A DNA stretch of 7,705 bases from Spirochaetota bacterium (lineage in GTDB: Bacteria; Spirochaetota; Spirochaetia; Treponematales; Treponemataceae). A model generated the notes under the pieces. It was not told the DNA's origin. It made no database searches and saw only the letters and a list, made by a program, of their open reading frames with translations. The DNA lies in the NCBI GenBank assembly GCA_022704725.1, contig JAKJFV010000069.1, forward strand, positions 1-7,705. Direction: 5' to 3'. Below are positions 1 to 6,383 of the stretch, in pieces (positions within the stretch are counted from its first letter, which is position 1; every line of letters begins with the position of its first letter). The translations under genes were made by a program, and so were the position numbers.

Positions 1-313
1 AAAGCTGGGCCTCGTGTGCATTTAATCTTGCACGGTCAATCGGGAATCTAACATCGCCTTCCATCTCTATTGTAAGAGAAATATTGCTCAACGACATACC
101 TTCTTTCATAAAATCATCTAATTCTGAATCGTCTACACCGAGGGTAGTATTAAAACCTAATACCGCAAGTGTTTTTGCCTTAGCAAGCTCCTTTGCTGCT
201 TTTGAACTGCTGTCTCCGCTTTCCCAGGCTTCCTTCGGCTCAACTGTTTTGCATGATACAAAAAAGAAAAGAACAGTTACCAAGCTAAGTGCAATTACTA
301 TGCTTCTTTTCAT
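1..313 (-). CDS. Putative lipoprotein, N-terminal part (runs off left edge)
   Basis: This open frame is continuous from the ATG at 313-311 to the window edge, giving 104 visible residues with no stop. The N-terminus is a classic lipoprotein signal: MKRS, a hydrophobic stretch (about residues 5-19), then a lipobox FVSC with the candidate lipidated Cys at residue 21. The product should therefore be exported and anchored to a membrane by lipid. After the Cys comes a short polar, Lys/Glu/Ser-rich linker (about residues 22-45), then a more structured part containing AVLGFNTTLGVDDSEL and ISLTIEMEGDVRFPIDRARL. I do not recognise the family. A Shine-Dalgarno AAGGAG lies at 325-320, six bases before the ATG, and a promoter lies just upstream. 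The gene is divergent from the aminotransferase gene. The lipoprotein nature is well supported; the function is unknown. Confidence 0.85.
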   Translation of the reverse strand, partial: MKRSIVIALSLVTVLFFFVSCKTVEPKEAWESGDSSSKAAKELAKAKTLAVLGFNTTLGVDDSELDDFMKEGMSLSNISLTIEMEGDVRFPIDRARLNAHEAQL

Positions 314-341
314 TCTATACTCCTTAAAAAAATATACTTTT

Positions 342-371
342 ATTATAATTGAGATAATTGATTTTTTACAA
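342..371 (-). promoter_or_regulatory. Predicted sigma-70-type promoter for the left-edge lipoprotein
   Basis: On the minus strand TTGTAA (371-366), an 18-base spacer and a perfect TATAAT (347-342) are followed by the lipoprotein ATG at 313. This predicts a start near 335 and a leader of about 20 bases holding the Shine-Dalgarno AAGGAG. The assignment is by consensus matching in AT-rich DNA. Confidence 0.5.
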
Positions 372-475
372 GTAATATGAATTTTTTTAAAGTTTTTTTT
401 TCAATGTAAAATATGCATTTAATTTTGTATACTATTAATTAAGTCATCGCACTTGAGCAATCCAGTTTCTTATTA

Positions 476-504
476 TTTACATTTATATGCAAAAGTACTA
501 TACT
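476..504 (+). promoter_or_regulatory. Predicted sigma-70-type promoter for ilvE-CYTH
   Basis: TTTACA (476-481), a 17-base spacer and TATACT (499-504) each match the consensus at five of six positions. The predicted transcript would start near 511, giving a leader of about 45 bases before the aminotransferase ATG at 556. The upstream in-frame ATG at 487 lies inside this promoter's spacer, so it is unlikely to be transcribed. Confidence 0.6.
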
Positions 505-545
505 CTTTGTTATAAATATACGAAAAACAACAATAAAGGGCTGTC

Positions 546-551
546 AGGAGG
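546..551 (+). promoter_or_regulatory. Shine-Dalgarno that fixes the ilvE start
   Basis: AGGAGG lies four bases before the ATG at 556. No comparable site precedes the in-frame ATG at 487. This supports a start at 556 and removes 23 residues of unlikely N-terminal extension. Confidence 0.85.
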
Positions 552-555
552 AAGT

Positions 556-1641
556 ATGGCTTTTAATTTAGAGATGTATCCTATTGTGTATCTTGCGCAA
601 TATAATCCCGAAACAAAGGGTTGGGATGAAAAATGGATAGAAAGCGACCGCATACCATTCGACGAACTAAAAAAAATGAATGAAACCGATCGCAATGAAG
701 TTCTTATAAAAAGAAATGATCTTGGACTTCCCGGAGTCAGTTATACCAGTCAATACGGATACGGATGTTTTGAAGGAATGAAAGCTTTTCCAACAAAAAG
801 CGGATCTATGGCAATTTTCAGACCTGACAGAAACGCTGCCCGTTTTGCAAATTCCATGAAAGGCTTAAAAACACCGGCATTTCCGGAAGATATGTATGTT
901 AAGGCTTGCCTGGAGTTTGTACGCAAAAATGCAGAACTCGGCTATGTTCCGTCATATAATAATGAATGGGAAGAAAATAATTATGCATCTGCCAGTGCCG
1001 TGTATATTAGACCTTTCATGAACTCCGAGGGAGCGATAGGAGTTGGAATAGCAAAGGCGCCTTATGTAATTATCTGCGGTACAACCGTCTCTTCATATTT
1101 TAAAGGCGGAAATACAAAAGCGATTACGACAAAACGAATACGCGCAACTAAACATGGTACCGGATGGATAAAATGTGCGTCGAATTATGTAATATCGGCC
1201 TTGGCAAAAAAAGAAGCTGAAGAAGCAGGCTTTATGGAAGTTGTGTTTCTTGATGCAGATGACCATACATATGTACAGGAAGGATCATCGTGCAATATCT
1301 TTTTTGTTCTAAAAAATGGAAAGCTCGTTACACCGGATTTAGGCGACACTATTCTTCCAGGTATTACACGCGAAAGCACTATTGAATTAGCTCGCGACCT
1401 TGGTATGACTGTAGAAGAAAGACAAATATCAATAGACGAAGTTATGACGGATGTTAAAGAATGTTTTGTAACAGGAACTGCTGCAGGCTTAACACCAATA
1501 GAAAGTGTAACACATAACGGTAAAGAAGCTGTTTTCAATAACAGACAGCCTGGAGAAACAGCTGTAAAGATCCAGAAAACATTAAAGGGAATGCAGTACG
1601 GCGCCATTAACGACACAAAAAATTGGAATTACTATGTTTGA
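556..1641 (+). CDS. ilvE: Branched-chain-amino-acid aminotransferase (PLP fold type IV)
   Basis: This 361-residue protein should transfer the amino group between Leu, Ile or Val and 2-oxoglutarate in the cytoplasm, using pyridoxal phosphate. It is the last step of branched-chain synthesis and the first of degradation. Visible family motifs are YGYGCFEGMKAF near residues 67-78 (substrate/cofactor pocket), the active-site Lys206 in GWIKCASNY, EGSSCNIFFVL (phosphate-binding region) and GTAAGLTPIESV near the C-terminus. Length and motif order fit the longer, eukaryote-like branched-chain aminotransferase group rather than the roughly 310-residue E. coli form. The frame stays open upstream to an ATG at 487, but the promoter and Shine-Dalgarno favour 556. 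The last eight bases overlap the start of the CYTH gene, so the two are probably co-transcribed and translationally coupled. No biosynthetic ilv or leu neighbours are present, so a catabolic or glutamate-supplying role is possible. Confidence 0.93.
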   Translation: MAFNLEMYPIVYLAQYNPETKGWDEKWIESDRIPFDELKKMNETDRNEVLIKRNDLGLPGVSYTSQYGYGCFEGMKAFPTKSGSMAIFRPDRNAARFANSMKGLKTPAFPEDMYVKACLEFVRKNAELGYVPSYNNEWEENNYASASAVYIRPFMNSEGAIGVGIAKAPYVIICGTTVSSYFKGGNTKAITTKRIRATKHGTGWIKCASNYVISALAKKEAEEAGFMEVVFLDADDHTYVQEGSSCNIFFVLKNGKLVTPDLGDTILPGITRESTIELARDLGMTVEERQISIDEVMTDVKECFVTGTAAGLTPIESVTHNGKEAVFNNRQPGETAVKIQKTLKGMQYGAINDTKNWNYYV

Positions 1642-2194
1642 AATTGAACTAAAAGCAAAATTAACCGACAGAAAAACTGTTGAAGAAAAAATATCTGCGT
1701 TCGCTACATTCATGGGACTAACCGAAAAAAGCGATGTGTATTGGACACAAAACCGTTTAGGACACCCTGAAAAACTCCGGCTGAGGGATGAAACAGGAAA
1801 GCCTTTAACAGCAAATTACAAAAAAAAAGAAGTCCGTCATAATCAGATAGAAGTAAACGATGAAATTGAATTCACGATTGGAAATACCTCTGATAAAGAA
1901 CAATCTTTAAAAGAAAAAACTTCATTTGAGATTTTTCTTAATGCCGCCGGTTTTTCACCCACCATGCATAAACATAAAGAAACAAAAAGCTGGAAATTTG
2001 AAGATTCCCTTATCGAAATTTCCTATGTTGATAAGCTGGGGGATTACATTGAAATTGAAATTTTATCTGAAACTGATAATGCAGAGGCAACACAAAAAGC
2101 ACACGATAAATTATTATCAGTCTTGAAAAAATGCGGTGTACCGGAAGAAGATATTGAAACACGCTACTACAGTGAAATGCTTGAAGGGAAATAG
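1634..2194 (+). CDS. CYTH-domain protein (class IV adenylate cyclase CyaB / triphosphatase-like)
   Basis: This is a 186-residue, single-domain CYTH protein, a triphosphate-tunnel enzyme that cleaves or cyclises nucleoside or organic triphosphates with divalent metal. The diagnostic ExExK motif is at the extreme N-terminus (Glu3, Glu5, Lys7 in EIELKAK). Tunnel-lining basic and acidic strands follow: LRLRD (Arg49, Arg51), NYKKKEV (62-67), NDEIEF (75-80), KHKETKSW (113-120) and LGDYIEIEIL (135-144). The C-terminal helix ends in RYYSEML. The ATG at 1634 lies within the end of ilvE (ATGTTTGA overlap). Its own Shine-Dalgarno is weak, which suggests coupling to ilvE translation. Family members range from adenylate cyclase (CyaB) to thiamine triphosphatase or tripolyphosphatase, and the sequence alone does not decide which. 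Many bacterial members labelled cyclase act as phosphatases. Confidence 0.87.
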   Translation: MFEIELKAKLTDRKTVEEKISAFATFMGLTEKSDVYWTQNRLGHPEKLRLRDETGKPLTANYKKKEVRHNQIEVNDEIEFTIGNTSDKEQSLKEKTSFEIFLNAAGFSPTMHKHKETKSWKFEDSLIEISYVDKLGDYIEIEILSETDNAEATQKAHDKLLSVLKKCGVPEEDIETRYYSEMLEGK

Positions 2195-2231
2195 CTGCTT
2201 TCTATAAGCATACTAAAATACGCCCTTAAGT

Positions 2232-2281
2232 AAAACACCCCTGAAGAAGTCCATCACAGGATTAACTTTAGGGGTGTTTTT
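2232..2281 (+). terminator. Hairpin terminator, probably bidirectional
   Basis: AAAACACCCCT (2232-2242) pairs perfectly with AGGGGTGTTTT (2270-2280), and GAAG/CTTT extends the stem by four pairs including one G-T. The loop is about 19 bases. A run of five T follows on the plus strand (2277-2281), partly in the stem. It lies between the convergent CYTH gene (stop at 2194) and tsaD (stop at 2296). On the minus strand the stem also ends in TTTT, so it can serve both transcripts. Confidence 0.8.
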
Positions 2282-2295
2282 ATCAGCTTGCTGCA

Positions 2296-3348
2296 TCAAA
2301 TATACAGATTTATCACTAATCTACTTATTGCGCACTCCGCGTTTAAAAGATGGTACCCTAGCGCTTGCAGTGGTTGTCCAGGGACTGGTTTCTCCCTATT
2401 TAAATACTGATACGCAATACCTGCTATCATAGCACCATTATCGGTGCAGAGTTTTAAAGGCGGAAAAATACAGTTTAAATCTTTATGTTCTGCAAGCATT
2501 GAGCGGAGCCTTGAATTTGCAGCAACCCCGCCGCCTGCGACAATGGTTTTTAAACCTGTGTCTTCGACTGCCCTGAATAATCGGGTTAGAAGGATTTTTA
2601 CAGCAGTCTCCTGAAAAGAAGCCGCAATATTTTCTGGAGTTTTATCGTACCCTTCATTCCAAAATTGATCCAGCTGATTAATTGCCGCTGTTTTCAATCC
2701 GGAATACGATACATCATAACGGTGTTCACCCTTTTCTCCCTTATTAATCATGGGAATGGGAAAGTTTGCAGCCTTGGGATCGCCGTTTTTTGCAAGTTTG
2801 TCGATTGCAACACCTCCGGGGTATCCTAAGTTGTAAAATTTTGCAACTTTGTCAAAGGCTTCCCCTACCGCATCATCTATAGTTGTTCCCAAAACTTCAA
2901 TATCATCAAAGCCTGAAACCTTGCAGATAATGCTGTGTCCCCCGGAAACAAGCAGTCCAAGATAGGGGTAGGATATATCCTGCGAAAGATGAGCAGCATA
3001 CAGATGACCAAGCATATGATTAACAGCAATAAAAGGCTTTCCGGTTGACCATGCAAGAGTTTTTGCAAAGGTTAACCCTACGAGCAAAGAGCCCATAAGA
3101 CCCGGCCTGTTTGTAGAGGCAACGGCGTCAATTTCATCAATTGTTAAGGATGCTTCATTAAGAGCCCTTTGTACAACAGGCAGAATCCACTCAGCATGCT
3201 TACGGCTGGCGATTTCCGGCACTACACCGTTATACTGTTCATGGAAAGGAATCTGAGTTGCAACAACACTGCTTATTATTGTTCTGCCGTCTTCTACTAC
3301 AGCGGCTGCAGTTTCATCACAGGAAGACTCAATACCTAAAATTTTCAT
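2296..3348 (-). CDS. tsaD: tRNA N6-adenosine threonylcarbamoyltransferase TsaD
   Basis: This 350-residue protein is the catalytic subunit that moves the threonylcarbamoyl group from its AMP conjugate to A37 of ANN-decoding tRNAs (t6A), working with TsaB and TsaE in the cytoplasm. The fold is the ASKHA/Kae1 type. Visible signatures are the N-terminal MKILGIESSCDET, the metal-binding pair His111 and His115 in NHMLGHLYAA, LLVSGGHS (132-139), DDAVGEAFDK (158-167), DVSYSGLKTA (212-221), GGGVAANSRLR (272-282) and the metal-ligand Asp303 in TDNGAMIAG. Length is normal for the family. A Shine-Dalgarno GAGG sits about seven bases before the ATG. It lies 19 bases downstream of the deacetylase stop, so it is probably the last gene of the sigma-factor operon. 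No tsaB, tsaC or tsaE is in the window. Confidence 0.96.
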   Translation of the reverse strand: MKILGIESSCDETAAAVVEDGRTIISSVVATQIPFHEQYNGVVPEIASRKHAEWILPVVQRALNEASLTIDEIDAVASTNRPGLMGSLLVGLTFAKTLAWSTGKPFIAVNHMLGHLYAAHLSQDISYPYLGLLVSGGHSIICKVSGFDDIEVLGTTIDDAVGEAFDKVAKFYNLGYPGGVAIDKLAKNGDPKAANFPIPMINKGEKGEHRYDVSYSGLKTAAINQLDQFWNEGYDKTPENIAASFQETAVKILLTRLFRAVEDTGLKTIVAGGGVAANSRLRSMLAEHKDLNCIFPPLKLCTDNGAMIAGIAYQYLNREKPVPGQPLQALGYHLLNAECAISRLVINLYI

Positions 3349-3367
3349 ACTGTAACCTCAAGAAATA

Positions 3368-4336
3368 TTATTGACCGGTCTTTACAAGGCTATTGATTGT
3401 CCTAAATTCATAGCCTTTACTAATAGAGGAATCATATAATTCATCAAGAATCGATGCTAGATTATTACCAGACCAAATATGACCGATCATTATTACCATA
3501 CCATTTTTGTCGGCAAATTTTAAGCCCTTGTTGTACATCTCAATAATGTCTTGTCTATTTTGGGTATTATCCAGAAAAATATTACGCTCCCAAACCTTAG
3601 TGTTAAGTTCCAGCGCTGCAAGAGAAGCCTTTGTTTCACTGTTAGTACGTGAATCCAAAAAATATAAAGACTTTTCTTTACAGAAAGAAAGTATTGTATT
3701 CATCGCATTAATATCAGCAGTAATTAAAGATCCCTCATGGTTATTCATTCCGGCAACAGGACCTACTTCCCTGATATTTTCGGTTAACAGCGCACGAATT
3801 TGAGATGAAGACATATCAGGCTGAATAGATTTTGGACCGGGATTAGTTGAAAGGTTGACAGCCTGCATGGGCTGATGCAGGATGACTTCTTTGCCAGCAT
3901 TTCTTGCCTGCTCAGCCGACTCTGCAGAATACGCTAAACCGGGAAGAACAGCTATTGTCAGATCGTGAGGCAAAGAAAGAAAGGGGTTAAGCTGAGAAAG
4001 ATTGTGACCGGCATCGTCAAGAACGATTATGACGAAGGCTTTTGGGGTATTGGGGACAGAGCTCGCATTGGGGACAGAGCTCGCATTGGGGACAGAGCTC
4101 GCATTGGGGACAGAGCTCGTACTGGGGACAGAGCTCGTACTGGGGACAGAGCTCGTACTGGGGACAGAGCTCGTACTGGGGACAGAGCTTGCACTGGGTG
4201 TTGATAGTTTTATAGTTAAGATAAGTAGTATAGAACATACGCCTAACACACTTGCAGCGAGAAATAAAGCCTTGAAAGCGGATAGTTTTAGACGTTTTAC
4301 TGTTTTTTTTGGTCTTGTTTTTCTAATTTGTGCCAT
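3368..4336 (-). CDS. Divergent polysaccharide deacetylase (COG2861/YibQ type) with a repeat-encoded linker
   Basis: This 322-residue protein has a basic N-terminus (residues 1-18) and one membrane segment (about 19-42). A Ser/Pro-rich linker of eight six-residue repeats follows (48-95: SASSVP, four STSSVP, three NASSVP). The extracytoplasmic catalytic-fold domain runs from about 99 to the end. Family signatures are VLDDAG (Asp107, Asp108), LHQPM (153-157), MNNHEGS (197-203), FLDSRT (226-231), a downstream NIFLDN and IGHIWSG. The family resembles NodB-type deacetylases, but its substrate is poorly defined; an envelope glycan role is inferred from topology and fold. The ATG at 4336 lacks a clear Shine-Dalgarno; it is 35 bases after the sigma-factor stop, and an in-frame TAA upstream excludes a much longer form. 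It probably relies on coupling or a weak site. The linker is encoded by an 18-bp tandem repeat whose core recurs outside genes in this window. Confidence 0.88.
   Translation of the reverse strand: MAQIRKTRPKKTVKRLKLSAFKALFLAASVLGVCSILLILTIKLSTPSASSVPSTSSVPSTSSVPSTSSVPSTSSVPNASSVPNASSVPNASSVPNTPKAFVIIVLDDAGHNLSQLNPFLSLPHDLTIAVLPGLAYSAESAEQARNAGKEVILHQPMQAVNLSTNPGPKSIQPDMSSSQIRALLTENIREVGPVAGMNNHEGSLITADINAMNTILSFCKEKSLYFLDSRTNSETKASLAALELNTKVWERNIFLDNTQNRQDIIEMYNKGLKFADKNGMVIMIGHIWSGNNLASILDELYDSSISKGYEFRTINSLVKTGQ
4052..4195 (-). repeat. Eight-unit 18-bp in-frame tandem repeat inside the deacetylase gene
   Basis: Eight head-to-tail 18-bp units with no spacers begin at 4052, 4070, 4088, 4106, 4124, 4142, 4160 and 4178. 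On the plus strand each is GGGGACAGAGCTC plus five variable bases: three units end GCATT, four end GTACT, and the last reads GGGGACAGAGCTTGCACT. In the gene's sense these give NASSVP, STSSVP and SASSVP. Identical neighbours are grouped, as expected from stepwise duplication or slippage. A degenerate stub (GGGGTATT, encoding N-T-P) flanks the left end. Because 18 is a multiple of three, unit gain or loss changes linker length without a frameshift. Confidence 0.97.
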
Positions 4337-4371
4337 GCAGGCACTAATACTAGCTTTTTACTTAGGACCTG

Positions 4372-5193
4372 TCAAGAAACCAAATATCCAGAAGCCTCTG
4401 CAGTTTTACGAAGGCGCTTTATAGCCCTCATCTCCATCTGGCGTACTGTCTCAGATGATATACCCAACAAAGATCCAACATGACGCAATGTATTTTTATC
4501 CTGATTTCCAGTAAAATTATACCGGTGAGTAAGAACTTCCCGCTCTGTTTCAGGCAGAGTATTGATTAATTCATGGACATCATTTTTTGTTTCCCGTCTG
4601 ATATATTCATTTTCTGGAGAGGATTCGGAATCGGCAAGAAAATCGCCTACAGTTTTATCACTATCAAAATCTATAACTGCATCTAAACTTGTAAGAGAGT
4701 ATGAATACTGCAGCGCACTATGAATTTGATCTACCGGAATTCCCATATACACCGATAATTCATCATAACTCGGTTCATGTCCGCACTGCTGATATAAATA
4801 GTCACGTATTGCATTTATTTTTCGAACAATTGCTTCTTTTCTATGAGGAAGCGATATTAAAGGACTCTTGTTTCGAACAAAACGAAGAATAGCCTGTGAA
4901 ATCCACAAATAAGCATATGTTGAAAACCGGGTATTAAATGAAGTTTTGTAGCGGGAAGCTGCAGTTATAAGACCGATATTTCCTTCTTGTATCATGTCTA
5001 TCAGGCTGACCTGAAAACCGCAATATTTTTTTGCTATACTTACAACTAGGCGAAGATTTCCCTGAACAAGATCATTTCTTGCTTTTTCATCGCCGTTTTG
5101 TACGGCTGTTGCTAATTCAGCTTCACGTTCTGCTGATAATAAGGGATAACGTTTCACCTGATCAATATAACTCTGCAGTAATAAGGTTTCCAT
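4372..5193 (-). CDS. Sigma-70 family RNA polymerase sigma factor (RpoD/RpoS-like, without region 1.1)
   Basis: This 273-residue alternative sigma factor directs core RNA polymerase to promoters. Domains in order: region 1.2 (about 5-35, with YIDQVKRYPLLSAEREAEL), region 2 (37-107, including the core-binding LIDMIQEGNIGL and the -10-binding FSTYAYLWISQAILRFV), region 3 (about 116-190, PHRKEAIVRKINAIRDYL) and region 4 (207-263) with the helix-turn-helix LRHVGSLLGISSETVRQM. There is no long acidic region 1.1 or non-conserved insert, which argues against the principal factor and for a group 2/3 member. In region 2.4, Gln100 aligns with E. coli RpoD Gln437, but Leu103 replaces Thr440 and Ser99 replaces Arg436, so -10 recognition may differ. 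The Shine-Dalgarno is GAGG, about nine bases before the ATG. It appears to lead an operon with the deacetylase and tsaD. The exact regulon is unknown. Confidence 0.9.
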   Translation of the reverse strand: METLLLQSYIDQVKRYPLLSAEREAELATAVQNGDEKARNDLVQGNLRLVVSIAKKYCGFQVSLIDMIQEGNIGLITAASRYKTSFNTRFSTYAYLWISQAILRFVRNKSPLISLPHRKEAIVRKINAIRDYLYQQCGHEPSYDELSVYMGIPVDQIHSALQYSYSLTSLDAVIDFDSDKTVGDFLADSESSPENEYIRRETKNDVHELINTLPETEREVLTHRYNFTGNQDKNTLRHVGSLLGISSETVRQMEMRAIKRLRKTAEASGYLVS

Positions 5194-5271
5194 AATACAA
5201 CACCTCTAATAGTAATAGTCTATACCATTACCAAGCAAGTACTATGCCAACATCTTATTCTTGCCCTATTT

Positions 5272-5300
5272 ATTATAATACAAAGAATTAGATCTGTTTA
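5272..5300 (-). promoter_or_regulatory. Predicted promoter of the sigma factor-deacetylase-tsaD operon
   Basis: On the minus strand TAAACA (5300-5295), a 17-base spacer and a perfect TATAAT (5277-5272) lie upstream of the sigma gene ATG at 5193. The predicted start is near 5265, leaving a leader of about 70 bases. Two TGTATACA palindromes lie just upstream. No separate promoter is obvious in the short gaps before the deacetylase or tsaD genes. Confidence 0.6.
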
Positions 5301-5315
5301 CTAAAATAAGTGTAT

Positions 5316-5370
5316 AATTTTGTATACATGAAAGGCACTTATGTATGTATATTTTTGTATACAGCATACA
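5316..5370. promoter_or_regulatory. Paired TGTATACA palindromes upstream of the sigma operon
   Basis: TGTATACA occurs at 5321-5328 and 5356-5363, each inside a longer match (AATTTTGTATAC at 5316-5327 and ATTTTTGTATAC at 5351-5362), exactly 35 bases apart. The second forms part of an imperfect inverted repeat on the minus strand: TGTAT, GCT bulge, GTATA, CAAAAA loop, TATAC, ATACA. No T-run follows, so it is not a convincing terminator for the barrel-protein gene. The spacing and position upstream of the -35 suggest operators for a dimeric regulator. AT-rich chance similarity is the alternative. Confidence 0.35.
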
Positions 5371-6345
5371 TTAAAATGAAAAAGAATAACTTAATGCAAG
5401 GCGTTTAAAGTACCACTCCCTCGATTCATATACCTTTTCAAGATCATTCTCTGCAGAAGATGAGGATTCTGTAAAGCTTCTTCGGCTGGAAAATCCTAAT
5501 TGAATGATTAAATTTTGATTTTTTGAAAACTGAAGATTTACTAAGGGATTGATAGAGATTGTGGTGAATGTAGGATTCCAAGAGGCATACTGAGACGCAA
5601 AACAGTCGGTATTGTAAAAGGATTCCAATTCTGTTTGAACTCCTACAGTTTGCACTACCAGAGGCATTTGATATGCGAGTATAATATTTGAATAATACTG
5701 CCAAGCATTCGCATTTTCACCTGCTCCCTGCCATAACCATGGGTTCCCGTTTTCCCCGCCCTTTGTAATTCCTTCATAAAAAGGTTTATATGAAGCAGCA
5801 AAAACCACATGATTCCATTCTCCGGGTATTAGAGCTGCAAGATCAAACTGAAAAAGACCCTCAAACCATATGGAATGGTATAACGAACTAAAAGGGGAAA
5901 GAGCATCATAGGAATGGGTTAATGAATCATAAGAACCCATACCGTCTATGTTCATTGGTGTAAAAGTCCAGCCCGAACCAATTTTAACACCTGTTGTAAC
6001 TACAAGGAAGGCGATCGGAGTGAAAGATACCGAGACAGACGGGCATAATGAAACGGGCGAAAGCTCTAAGGCTGTCTTTATTTTAACATTATTACCGCTT
6101 ACCAATGAATTGCTTGAAAACGGGGTAAATATTGTATAGGCGTATGAAGGAACGACCCTGAATTCCAAGCCGTTGAAGGGACCTGAAATTGGGGCAAAAT
6201 GCGAAGAGCCGGGTATCTTGTCGGATTTGGGATAATAGGCAAAGTCTGCACCGAAGGCAAAGGAGGTATCAGTTTTATCAGTGTTATTTTGAGCAACCAA
6301 ATAAAAACAACAAATAATAAACAGTAAAATTATTTTTTTCTTCAT
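5371..6345 (-). CDS. Predicted exported outer-membrane beta-barrel protein, hypothetical
   Basis: This 324-residue protein has a cleavable signal peptide: MKKK, then a hydrophobic core IILLFIICCFYLV, with a likely signal peptidase I site after Ala18 (LVA-QN). The mature part is rich in alternating aromatic/hydrophobic and polar residues in beta-prone blocks such as GLEFRVVPSYAYTIF, NVKIKTALELSPVSL, VSFTPIAFLVVTTGVKIG, YYSNIILAYQMPLVVQ and LIIQLGFSSRR. It ends in KRLALSYSFSF, an aromatic-ended final strand typical of outer-membrane barrels. I do not recognise a named family; it resembles uncharacterised Treponema surface proteins. The ATG at 6345 is preceded by AGGA about seven bases away. It is not obviously in the sigma operon: 177 bases separate its stop from the sigma gene start, with a separate promoter between. 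A beta-barrel is inferred from pattern only. Confidence 0.78.
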   Translation of the reverse strand: MKKKIILLFIICCFYLVAQNNTDKTDTSFAFGADFAYYPKSDKIPGSSHFAPISGPFNGLEFRVVPSYAYTIFTPFSSNSLVSGNNVKIKTALELSPVSLCPSVSVSFTPIAFLVVTTGVKIGSGWTFTPMNIDGMGSYDSLTHSYDALSPFSSLYHSIWFEGLFQFDLAALIPGEWNHVVFAASYKPFYEGITKGGENGNPWLWQGAGENANAWQYYSNIILAYQMPLVVQTVGVQTELESFYNTDCFASQYASWNPTFTTISINPLVNLQFSKNQNLIIQLGFSSRRSFTESSSSAENDLEKVYESREWYFKRLALSYSFSF

Positions 6346-6351
6346 ATCATA

Positions 6352-6380
6352 ATCCTATGGGGACAGAGCTCATTTGTCAA
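6352..6380 (-). promoter_or_regulatory. Predicted promoter of the barrel-protein gene with the 14-bp repeat as spacer
   Basis: On the minus strand a perfect TTGACA (6380-6375), a 17-base spacer and TAGGAT (6357-6352; four of six) lead into the ATG at 6345. Normal -10-to-start spacing would put the first transcribed base at or next to the A of that ATG, implying a leaderless or very short leader. Yet AGGAT also looks like a Shine-Dalgarno, which would only matter in a longer transcript. The spacer contains GAGCTCTGTCCCCA in full. Confidence 0.45.
6358..6371 (-). repeat. Dispersed copy of the GAGCTCTGTCCCCA repeat
   Basis: This 14-base word is identical to the core of the 18-bp units in the deacetylase gene. 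It lies in the gap between the small lipoprotein's terminator and the barrel-protein gene, in the sense orientation relative to that gene. Confidence 0.85.
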
Positions 6381-6383
6381 GGC

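Noticed and set aside
84..380. 98-residue plus-strand frame at the left edge
   Set aside because: It is antisense to the lipoprotein, which has a proper Shine-Dalgarno, signal peptide and lipobox, and it runs through the AT-rich promoter region.
1185..1616. 143-residue minus-strand frame inside ilvE
   Set aside because: It lies wholly antisense to well-conserved aminotransferase motifs and has no family resemblance.
4052..4195. CRISPR-like array
   Set aside because: The units are contiguous 18-mers with no unique spacers, lie inside a coding frame, and no cas gene is nearby.
3965..4424. Long open frames on both strands across the deacetylase repeat, reading GDRART, LGTELV or CPQYEL repeats
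   Set aside because: The 18-bp unit is a multiple of three without stops in several frames, so every frame stays open. Only the SSVP frame continues into a recognisable membrane anchor and deacetylase domain.
5341..5370. Inverted repeat after the barrel-protein stop as a terminator
   Set aside because: The stem is short, AT-only in its core and interrupted, and no T-run follows on the minus strand. It was kept only as a possible operator region.
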